From: Rhyacophila brunnea | Lineage: Eukaryota > Arthropoda > Insecta > Trichoptera > Rhyacophilidae | NCBI GenBank assembly: GCA_022495005.1 | Contig: JAGYXB010001616.1 | Coordinates: 1 to 64,000, forward strand | Direction of reading: 5' to 3' | DNA: 64,000 bases | Shown: positions 55,161 through 64,000 of the stretch, in pieces | How positions within the stretch are numbered: the first letter of the stretch is position 1 | How the letters are laid out: each line of letters opens with the position of its first letter | Notes under the pieces: generated by a model | Databases searched by the model: none | The model's input: the letters and a program-made list of their open reading frames with translations, nothing else | Told to the model about the DNA's origin: nothing | Position numbers and translations under genes: made by a program

Positions 55161-56305
55161 AGGCTGTTAAGATCCGGCATAAATAGTGCACATTAAACTT
55201 TGTTAGTCATACGTATTTGTTTTTATTGAACTAAGACTACATTTTACAGATGGTGTTGGTTAAAATTTAATAATCAATTAAACTCTGCCTAAGCTAAAAC
55301 ATAATAGTTTTGGTATATTTTGGGCGATACGACAAAATTGTGCACCTTAGACTATAGATACATCTAGACGCCACCCGTTGCATTGCTAAATGAAGCCGCG
55401 TGCCTTGCGTTTGGTTTGTGAGCGAGCGAACGTATTCGTCTACAAATGTTCGAGACCATAGACCATTTCGCTAGTGCTCGCCCAAAGTGCTCGCACTAGA
55501 CGCTCAGAATTAAAATATAATTTTCTATTTTTTTACGTTATATAGTATTTTTAAGCGGTCAAAATGCAACCATTAGATAAAGATATCTATAATTTAAGTT
55601 ATTTTAAAGAAACACTAGGTCACTGATAATAAAATATATAATAAAATACAAATAAATTATCACGAACATGTATCAACTTACTTATGAAACGTAATACCAT
55701 CTTCTTGCTTATCAGTACGGCTACCATATTTTAAGACAACACACAGAACCATCTTTTTTACTTAATTAACCAAAAATATTTACCACTGACTTTATGTTTA
55801 ACACAAAAATATCAATTTTAGCAACACGAGCTCGCAAGTTATCGACGCTACGTGAAGCGTTTTGCCCCGATTTGATGGCGATACTATTGGAAACTGGCTT
55901 GTAGCTAGTAGACCTTTTATCTTACTCTAGCGCGTGTCGCAGAGATTGTAAGGGTGCCGAATACTTTCTCACTCGCACTCATGCATCGTTTTTGTTCAGG
56001 CCTTGTTGTGCACACTTTTTCATTCATACTTATTTGCTTTCGTTTTTATTAAGAATACTTATTACACATATTGTGAGTTCATATTTTTAATTCATTTAAA
56101 TCCCTGCCTAAACCAAACTATACTAGATAAAAAATATTATTCTATCTATAAAATATTCAAAGTTATGTATGATTTAATTGCATAATTTTAGATATTTTAT
56201 AGATATACGAGTATTTTTTGACTATTATCTATTATGGCTTAGTTTTCGCAGGGTTTAATTGAAATTTAAAAACTAACCAACACCGTATGTAAATTGTAGT
56301 GAAAG
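55141..56305. mobile_element. hAT-type foldback MITE, right end lost, with a nested insert
   Basis: It begins CAGTAGCGAAGAATGGAGG and follows the 53040-53622 copy through both central blocks (TGGGCGATACGACAAAATTG, TTTTTCATTCATA). It stops within the right arm near 56305. A 660-bp sequence at 55346-56005 interrupts it. Confidence 0.8.
55346..56005. mobile_element. 660-bp insert flanked by TTGTGCAC
   Basis: Comparison with the complete copy at 53040-53622 shows this piece is extra. TTGTGCAC occurs once in the reference and on both sides here (55338-55345 and 56006-56013), an exact 8-bp duplication. The ends (CTTAGACTATAG; inward from the right CAAGGCCTGAAC) show little inverted similarity. No transposase was found. 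Confidence 0.8.
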
Positions 56306-56985
56306 CAAAAAAACGAACCGGACTTCGAAATTGGACTGACTGATCATTTTACAATTTTTCGCCCAGGTTGTGGTGGTGGTATTAAAGTTCAAGTTTTCTC
56401 CGGCTTCTGACTCCGACCACTGTCTGTCTACGCGAGCTCTCACGTCAAAACTCGTCTGCACCGCGATTTCCTAACTCTCGTCTCGTGTGGCACCAGACGA
56501 GATGACGTAATTGTGTCGTCACGCTCGAGGCATGCCGACCGCGCACAGAATAACCATAGAAAATATTATTATCATACACCTATATGTGTATGGTGACAAT
56601 GAATAGCGCCGCTGTCTGACCACTCGCTATTTTCTCGAATGCTATTATCACTCCGGTAGTACGTCATAATGATGTCATATGACGTCATCTCGACCGGGAA
56701 GCTTGCACTCGCAAGTTCTAACATAGAGCCCCTGGTCTACAACGTGTCGAATACGTTGATGTGACGTCTTCATTATTCACAAAACACACATTGCCAATTG
56801 GAGCTCCACAGATTTGTCAAATGCGACTGTTTCATTAAAAAAAAAACCATCTGCTGTTACAATCGACAAGTTGCATGCTTTTCCGGCTCCGAGTCGAAGA
56901 CGCCAGGTCACATATAAACACATACGAATTGGTCATTCCTATATCGGCTCGCCGATCGCCGCATTCAAATATAATTATAAGCCTA
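56306..56985. other. Non-coding stretch with ACGTCA-rich patch
   Basis: About 56500-56760 is GC-richer and contains several TGACGTCA-like words (GATGTCATATGACGTCATC). It could be regulatory or transposon-derived. No exon is supported. Confidence 0.35.
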
Positions 56986-57334
56986 GTACCCACGTACGTT
57001 CTTGCCCGACGGTTTTGCTCGATCGAGCATGTTGAGTTGGAAGCATGCTCGTCGTTGCGTCCACACAGTCGAGCAACTTGACACAAGACGCTGTAAGGCC
57101 ACCGTCGCACCGCCACGACTTCGACCACGAGTGAGAGCGAGGCCACACGAGCCTTGCCGGTGCGTCCTCACTCCCTCACTCAAATTACATCGAGCAAGAA
57201 TTACGAACTTTCGATATTTTTCGGATAGCGCAATTTGTTCGATGTCGAATAAAAAACCATCGAGCCAGATGGTACACACGTTGAGACATGTTGGAATGAG
57301 CGTAAACCCATCGAGCAAGAACGTGCGTGTGTAC
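56986..57334. repeat. GC-rich MITE with GTACCCACGTACGTTCTTGC ends
   Basis: The left tip GTACCCACGTACGTTCTTGC is inverted at the right (GCAAGAACGTGCGTGTGTAC). The GC-rich interior keeps open frames on both strands (for example 57002-57379 plus), but these have no family pattern and lie inside the repeat, so I do not call them genes. Confidence 0.65.
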
Positions 57335-59759
57335 TTACTATTACGTTTCGAAGGCTACTGCGCGACTGACGCTAGGTAGATGCGCGCGGTCTTCACAAGC
57401 AACACTGGATCGCCGTTCTCAGAAAGTTTGATTTATGGCTGTACGGCACACGGGCGAGTTAAGATGTGAGAGCCGACTACGGCCTACGCAAATAAAAATT
57501 GGTCACTGTATGAAATGTTGATGACAATCAACCGTCAATTATTTTCCGTAAACCTAAGTTAAAAGTATCGATTGTCTTTTGACATCCCTGTCGGTGCGGC
57601 CGAGTCGAACGACCTAGCAGAAGCGAGCATGTGGGCCCGGCGTGACTCCAACAACAACAGTATGATATTATTGTAATGAAATGATAATCATTCCGCTGTT
57701 TGAGCCAATAAAGCATCATGCCATTAACCAATTGACCGGTTTCGACTAACCCACGCTAAGCAATCGTCGGACGCGAGTCGCGAATCGTGATAAACAGACG
57801 AAAATATTATTTGCATTGCAATACTAAACATACGCGTGCGTTGCCTTATGCTAAAAAAATACTAATATTTAAGTAATAAAAAAAAATGTAGAATACATCA
57901 GGATACATCTACTCCTACCCTATTTACTCTACATCTACGGCACCGAAAATCTGAGAAAAATACTAGGTTTTCCACAATATTTCACTGTTTAGTTTGAATG
58001 CTTCGATTTGTTGATAAAAAAAATCGAAAATTTAAAAATATGCGGTACTTACTTGACTGTATCTACTATGTATATATATTCTATACGCATATTTTTTCAA
58101 TACCTATACATAATTTATACCTTGAAGAAAGTGTACGACAATATTACTGATTATCATAATTTAAAAGACCTACAAGTTCTTCCCTTTTGTCTTATAAAAA
58201 TTTACCATGATCTGGGAACACTGTACTGATATTTAGTGGGCAAATCAGGATCTATAATAGCATGGAGGTGCGCACACAAATTTTAAACTATCCCTTACTC
58301 TTGTTCTTGACATTGTTTTCACTGAATATTACAATTTTATACACCTGACTTACAAATTTTCATTCTTTACTAGTGACACGAACAAAAACACCGACCTTCA
58401 GTTAGTGTTTATGGCAGAGTATGGTTTAACGACATAACTATACAAATCTAGCCTTGTAGTCAATTCTACTTCTCGAATAGCCGTGCGACAACCTCACGAC
58501 GAGGTACAAACAGAATATATAAGTCCCATGGTCCTAAACTATGGAAGAAGCAGAGAAGAAATGGTCGAAAAAGACCATGAACAGGTAACCAGTAGCGTAA
58601 TCGTTTAGTATTAGGAAGTAAAATGTATGTTGTTAACCTTTTCTTTGTAAATGTAATAAAATTTTACGTAAAAAATTTCGCCTCGGAGAATCGAGACTGT
58701 TCAAGTGTAATTGGAACGCTGTGACCGCAGACCTCGAAATGACACGCCATGAAATTTCAAATCGATCTATTTCGGAAATAATTTCCGGGAAATCTCCATT
58801 AAACTTAGAAAATAAGTTATGGGAGAGATTGTTTACGTAAAATTGAGCAGGTACATGCTTCAATAACTTTTATAGCTATAATGGAAGTGTATGAAAATTG
58901 GAAAAGAAAATTGAATATTTATAAATTTATATACTGTATAATTGTAAATAAAGAATTTTAATACTAATTTTATCAATACAAGATAGGAGTTAACTACCGT
59001 TATAAAAATATTGTAAACGCGTATCTATATCTATAGACGCGTAATTATAATTATAGATTTTGTTAATGCTATAACTTGCTGACTATAATGAATATTGTAA
59101 AAGTAACAATTGGAAAAACTTGAGATTCTGGTATAGATGGGTTTCTACCCATAAACAATAATAAATCTTAATTGCCTCCTAAGTAATAAAAGAATCAAAT
59201 ACTGCGACTAAAAACACAAACTGGCGCGTGACCTTGAACCTTAACTGAATTCTGTTCGACTAGAATTTACGGCCCGGCTGTGTTGAGTTGCCAGATAAAA
59301 ATAGATTTAAGGTTACGTTTAGATTACTATGGAAAAGCCACTATTAAGGACGAAATAAATTTGTAGTCACTTGTAAATAACATCTTGTTAGGATTAAGCA
59401 TTTATATATTTAAGTTGAAATGTTAAGTATAATATTATAGTATTTTCGCGTAATAATGTTCGTCCGAAAGGTAAATATCGAATGAAACGTTTTCTGCGGC
59501 TCCAAATAGTTTTATTAAAACTTAGTAAAATTCCATTGGCCTAAAAAGGCCAAGAGTGGTGGAAAGGACTAGTACGTGGGTGTCAACCTTTCATTTTGAC
59601 ATTTTAAATTTAAAGACTGCCATTCCCTTATTTAGTACACGAGTACCTATTTTGATACCTCGTTGGAAAGCTAAAAACTTTCCCCTTCGTTTGAACACGA
59701 AAAATCATATAAAATCAACTATTTTGCTGACGTCACCGTAACTACGTATTTAAAGGACA
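57335..59759. other. Non-coding stretch
   Basis: A hAT-like tip (CTTTTGACATCCCTG) sits at about 57576-57590. Otherwise the stretch is AT-rich with short unassigned open frames only (for example 58633-58863 minus). Confidence 0.4.
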
Positions 59760-59962
59760 TGTTCTAGAGGGTGCTTAAAACACCCCTATTAAGTCTTAAT
59801 TTTGCGGAAATAAAGTAGAGTAAATTTAACCCGATTTAATTAGAAGATATCTCTATTAGAAAGTTACCAGGAACGGGAGATATACGTCAATTTATCCCGT
59901 GAGAGAAAGATATACATCTGCTATCCCTTACGGACTGTTTCCTGTTAAACCTCCATCCCGAG

Positions 59963-59974
59963 GGTATAAAAGGT
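59963..59974 (+). promoter_or_regulatory. TATA-box-like core promoter
   Basis: GGGTATAAAAGG is a strong TATA consensus with a GC-flanked context. TTATTAGTTTC about 30 bp downstream could serve as the start region. No convincing gene follows. Confidence 0.4.
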
Positions 59975-60114
59975 GACATCCTTTTTCCGTAAAATTATTA
60001 GTTTCTACACTTCTCACCAGCGATCTCCTACTAAGCAGCAGTCCTTCCGCGGATACGAGACACGGTTCTCAGTAACATTCGTGAAATTTACCTACAATAA
60101 GTCCCCATCGACGG

Positions 60115-60258
60115 GCAAAAAGTAACGCGAATATCTCGTATCCGCCGGTCGTGACGTGTACCGCAAAAAGTAGCGCGAATAACACGTATCTGTCGGTAGT
60201 GACGTCGACCGCTAAAACGTAGCTCGAATACCACGTATCTGTCGATAGTAACGCGCTC
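60115..60258. repeat. Tandem repeat, 3 x 48 bp
   Basis: Units start at 60115, 60163 and 60211 (GCAAAAAGTAACGCGAAT, GCAAAAAGTAGCGCGAAT, GCTAAAACGTAGCTCGAAT), each continuing to a CGTATC.G.CGGT.GTGACG-like end. The period is a multiple of three and the minus strand stays open, but no protein family is recognised. Confidence 0.88.
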
Positions 60259-61018
60259 GCGGAGTAATTTCATTTTTCATTACTCATCATACGAGGTGAC
60301 GTAATCGGGATAAATTACGTGATCGGATTTGTTTTATAAAACAAATTAATAAACTCAGTTTGTAATAATAAATTTTACAAATCTTTTTTCGGAATTATAA
60401 AATAAATTTTTGAAACTTTATTAAGTAAACATAATTATAAAATAAATTTTAGTAAACAAATTCATAAACATAAAAACAAATTTTAGTAAATAAATTTGTA
60501 AACATTAAGTAAACCTTTTTTAAACAAGTCTGTAAACACAAATAAATATTTGTAAATACACTGTGAACATAAATAAACTTTATAACAACAATAAAATAAT
60601 TCTATTCTTTTATAAACCTAATACTGTGTGACCAAAGAATAATTTATATTTTCTTTCTTATGGGAAAATATTTCTCGAATTAAAAATATCCAAAGAATAT
60701 CGGCGTATACATTCTCTGAATTAGGTGTGACTTTTCGGGAATTTGTGAAAGATTTCACAGAGATCCTATAGTGAACAAATAAACAGTTTGCTGATACTTT
60801 AATGAGATTTAATTACGGGAACAATGACAGTTAACCTTATTGTGTGACTGTGAACTCTAGTACCTGAATAAATTCGGCACCACACCAGCTGAGAGTTTTA
60901 TTCGGGGATTCAAAAGTTGTGATACTACAAAGGAGATCCACCTCTCCTAATTCATCACTAGTCTCCTCAGTGACGGCCCGGTAGCATTACTGAGCTAGCC
61001 GTGAGCCGGGTCATGTCA

Positions 61019-61689
61019 CTAGGTATATTACAATATAGTATGCAAGAACGTACTACTATTATGCACACATGGTTAGGTACTGTATTATGAAAATATTATT
61101 ATTTATAAATATATTAGTAGGTAGACTTTTTTCCAAAAACACAAGGAAATGATTCGCGCCTTCCAATTTGAGAATCACTGGTCTAGATCTACCTATAGAT
61201 TCTATCTATCTCCCGTTCAGTCTTTGCGTTAGTGTTGTAGATTGAATTTAAAATGTGTAGATGCGAAAAGTCAAGGACTCCTTGGGTACCTGGGCTGCTA
61301 ATACGGAAATTCAGCTCGATAAATTAGCTTGGTTTTATCCAATGTAATGCCAGTATACGTATCAGAAAAAAACAATGCCACATAATATATTATTTTCAAT
61401 GAGTTAAAAAAATCAAACAGTTGTTGGTAATGTGGAATAATCGTACGGCTTTTACGCGGCAGAAAAGAGTATGTACCGGATAACTATGACCTAATCCTGG
61501 GAATTAGAATAATCAATGATGTCGAGGAAGCAAGCAAGCTGGCGTAATGTGGCCACATGGCCACACCTCCCTCAATATCATAATATTATTCGATATAAGA
61601 TTTCCGATAAGCGATCTCATGAAAAATATCAAGAGACTGGTTTGAGCTCAGCACTCCATCCCGACGCAATTTTTTGCAGATAAGGAATA
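61019..61689. other. Non-coding stretch
   Basis: Nothing is recognised. Confidence 0.4.
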
Positions 61690-61697
61690 GTTTAAAG

Positions 61698-62164
61698 CAG
61701 AGGGTTGGAGTTGATCCTTTTTTGAGTTGCTCCACTCCGGGACCTAATACTTGCTCCAGCTCCGCTCCAGGGTCTGCTCCGCTTGGGGTAAAAAGTTTTA
61801 ATAGGGATTATTTATTATTTACACAAAATGTAAAAATTAAATAGTTTTGAAATAAGGTTTATCATTCGTCCTTTTCATTATTAATTCTATTAAACAAAAC
61901 CGACAGCAAATCGTCTTTCAGTATCTGCCTCTTCTGTCAAAAAAAGTGCGGTTATTTATCACTTGTCCGTATTTCAAATAATTCCAGTGTTGCAAAATGT
62001 CAAATGTAATATTTTCATTGGATTTTATGACGAAAATTTAATTATAATAAAAAAAAACATCCGGAGCAGTGCACTACAAATGTTCGGTGTTCCGGCTCCG
62101 CTCCTGCTCCGGGTAAAACACCATTGCTCCACTGCTCCTGCTAGATCTCCACTCCAACACTCTG
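61698..62164. mobile_element. Non-autonomous hAT element with GCTCC-rich tips
   Basis: The tips CAGAGGGTTGGAGTTGATC and, inward from the right, CAGAGTGTTGGAGTGGAGATC are inverted. GTTTAAAG flanks both sides (61690-61697 and 62165-62172), an exact 8-bp duplication. CTCCGCTCC and TGCTCC words repeat near both ends. The interior is AT-rich with no transposase frame. Confidence 0.93.
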
Positions 62165-62172
62165 GTTTAAAG

Positions 62173-63256
62173 TACCGCAACGTGTTATGGAAATATAGAT
62201 ACATGTGGGGCTTAAACCAGAAAGACCACAAAAAAACCAATGGATAATAAGGCAGTACGAGATGTGATACAAGGTCGCCAATCTGATTAAATGTTATGAT
62301 TTGAGTTATCCTATCTCCACCCGTCATGTAGGTATATGCAGCCGCGATTTGTGTACGGCCGCCTTCCATGCACTGTAGTCAGAATGAAAATACTTTAGTG
62401 CTGCACTTCCTTGTCCCGAAACAAAGCTGCACGGGAGTACGGGACTGATGTAGCTACCATACACCTTGGTGCTTAAAGAAAGAGTTTAAGAAATAAAAAA
62501 AAGAATCTTGATTTGGTCTGCCATCATTTATCTTTAGTGACATGAAGTGTCCCCTGTACTCGTGTATTGAAACTCTGCCGAAACAGAGAAGTCAGAAATT
62601 GAAAGTCTTCGGAATTAGTCAATCCTCCATATGACGCAACAAACTTTTTAAATGCCTCAAAGTTGACCTTGGTTGATTAAGTTGGCAGGAATGTCACTTG
62701 GCGACTGGACACTGAACTGAACAACTGAATCACTGAACAAACGCAGCTATACAATGGTATCCAAGGGGCACTACGCGACTCCTCATCATAAATAAGTACG
62801 TGGCAAAGATGTAGGGACCGAGAAGAGCGGAAGTAGCTATGGGGAGGCTCCAAAACAGCAGTGGATCTACCCGGTTGGTTAAAAATGAATGTATTTCAAT
62901 GTGAGTTTGATCCTGTGCAAAGATTCAGTGGGGTAGGTGAATATCTAACAATCAATCATTCACCTTTTACACCATGAAGGCTCCTAGTATGCTCTGGTCA
63001 CGATCATTGGCAATTTAATTTTTTGACTAAAATAAACTGTGAGCTCGGGTTGAATGACACTGTTATTGAATAACTGATACAATATAATATAAATTATCTG
63101 CAAAATATGTTTTATTCAATATCACGAATGTCCAATCGTATCATTGTGTAAAATAATGACGACAGATGAGAAGTACGTAATAACAGTTACAAATAAAAAC
63201 AATATTGTTATTCTTGAAACATTAATGTAAATAATGATAATGTCCATTTATGTATA
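62173..63256. other. Non-coding stretch
   Basis: The stretch is slightly GC-richer in places (about 62330-62470). No recognised gene, exon or repeat pair. Confidence 0.4.
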
Positions 63257-63600
63257 ATGAAGGAGATACGAGAACGCACCAAGCAGCCTCTCATTACGTG
63301 GAGAGTGAAGAGGCGACGTTGGACTTGGCTCGGCCACGTGCTGCGGATGCCAGAAGAGAACCTCAACCTGGCTTGCCTGTTCTTCAAGCCAACCGGATTC
63401 CGGCGTCCTAAATGGCCACTAAATACTATCTATAGAGTACGTGTATACGGCGGATCTACGGGATGCTGGTTTGACTAAGAACGATGCAAGAAAACTAGCG
63501 AGCGACAGGGATTCTTCGAGGCGCCGCATGGTGTCCATATGCTCCAACTAAGGAGCGGATATGGCCGAAGAAGAAGAAGAAGCTGGGTCCACAAGAAATT
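63257..63600 (+). pseudogene. Non-LTR retrotransposon ORF2 C-terminal end with GAA tail
   Basis: RRRWTWLGHVLRMPEENLNL is the typical RW.GHV.RM block that follows the reverse transcriptase in many insect non-LTR elements. After a frameshift it continues GLTKNDARKLASDRDSSR and MVSICSN followed by a stop, matching the usual end (G.TW..A...A.DR..WR..V..LC). A GAAGAAGAAGAAG run follows, as a simple-repeat tail of such elements. The catalytic domains are absent (5' truncation). GC content is higher than the surroundings. Confidence 0.8.
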
Positions 63601-64000
63601 CCATTAATGTTTATAATATTTACAGACATCTGGTTTACTTATATAAAAGTAAATTAAAGTCCCATAAGTTTTCTTTGGGGTATCGAAGTTGGGGAAAGGT
63701 TGCTCGAAAGAAAAATAAAATACACAAAAACCCTAAATGGAAAGGTATGAGAGAAACATTTTAAAAAAAGCTCTTGACCTGAATTCTGGGTGGAAAACCG
63801 TTTTTGATTAAAAGAACTTGGATGAAACTACCCACTTCCCATTCGCACGACACTTATTATATATTGGTACCTAAGCATTAAAAGGTTCGCCAGTACTGTA
63901 CCAGATTAATCTACTATAACAATATACTTATTATCGGTAAAAATCCTTGAATTTAGTAATAATACAACGGCGTGAAGAACCGGAAATTGTATTTAAAAAA
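63601..64000. other. Non-coding stretch to window end
   Basis: The stretch is AT-rich. A 67-codon open frame across the retrotransposon tail (63561-63764) is unassigned. Confidence 0.4.

Larger units (their letters stand above)
59760..61018 (+). repeat. LTR-like region with TATA box and repeats
   Basis: GGGTATAAAAGG at about 59963 looks like a core promoter. A 3 x 48-bp tandem repeat, AATAAA signals and a GC-rich end (GACGGCCCGGTAGC) follow. This layout resembles a solo LTR or the leader of an LTR retrotransposon, but I found no paired second LTR, no target duplication and no gag or pol sequence. A host promoter is the alternative. Confidence 0.35.

Noticed and set aside
57002..57379. 125-codon GC-rich open frame
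   Set aside because: It falls almost entirely inside an inverted-repeat element, overlaps open frames on the opposite strand, and has no family pattern. GC richness of the repeat explains the lack of stops.
60088..60273. Protein with three 16-residue repeats on the minus strand
   Set aside because: The 48-bp period keeps the frame open automatically. No start context, splice site or family similarity supports translation.
1..64000. CRISPR arrays, operons or bacterial-type genes
   Set aside because: There are no regularly spaced repeats with unique spacers and no clustered bacterial coding frames. Introns, SINEs and animal transposons show this is nuclear animal DNA.

Overview
The window is AT-rich eukaryotic DNA from an animal, most likely an insect. 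It is dense in mariner, pogo/Tigger, hAT and CACTA-like DNA transposons, tRNA-derived SINEs and non-LTR retrotransposon tails, with spliceosomal introns and very little host coding sequence. The many TAGGTAC/TACCTAC words and TAATATTAT tracts are common in aphid-like hemipterans and in moths. I lean weakly to an aphid-like hemipteran and cannot settle it from sequence alone.

Host gene. One convincing host gene lies on the minus strand. Three internal exons (31375-31142, 28980-28793, 25706-25617) join with compatible phases. They encode a six-cysteine EGF-like module followed directly by the start of a THH1/TOM1/TOM3-like multispan membrane protein (TTQK and FWAE motifs). The first and last exons were not found. 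A short plus-strand start at 9502-9572 resembles a THAP first exon with its zinc ligands lost.

Mobile elements, left to right: degenerate foldback and TA-flanked MITEs and a hAT transposase remnant (1-5.3 kb); a tRNA-derived SINE and a nested hAT pair (7.1-8.3 kb); an intact mariner with an open 343-residue D,D34D transposase (9661-10934); a non-LTR reverse-transcriptase tail (11.9 kb); a pogo-type derivative that retains only the C-terminal part (13.7-16.0 kb); a hAT MITE of the CCCGGGATC family (17.2 kb); a broken Tigger/pogo element (18.9-20.2 kb); and a CACTA-like element with a DUF7869-type protein remnant (22.6-24.9 kb). The host gene's introns (25.7-31.1 kb) hold a Tc/IS630-like fragment, a SINE, a non-LTR tail and MITEs. 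From 34 to 45 kb come several foldbacks, including one perfect 163-bp palindrome and one 577-bp palindrome, and nested hATs. At 46.0-48.7 kb a second DUF7869-type element sits inside a MITE and is itself split by another MITE. From 49 to 57 kb hAT elements dominate. From 59.8 to 61.0 kb there is an LTR-like region, at 61.7 kb another hAT, and at 63.3 kb a non-LTR tail.

The most informative observations are the two unrelated-terminus elements carrying the same poorly described transposase-like family with CACTA-style subterminal repeats, the EGF plus TOM1-like gene, the intact mariner and the perfect palindrome. At least eight hAT-type insertions show exact or near-exact 8-bp target duplications, so insertion order can be read directly.
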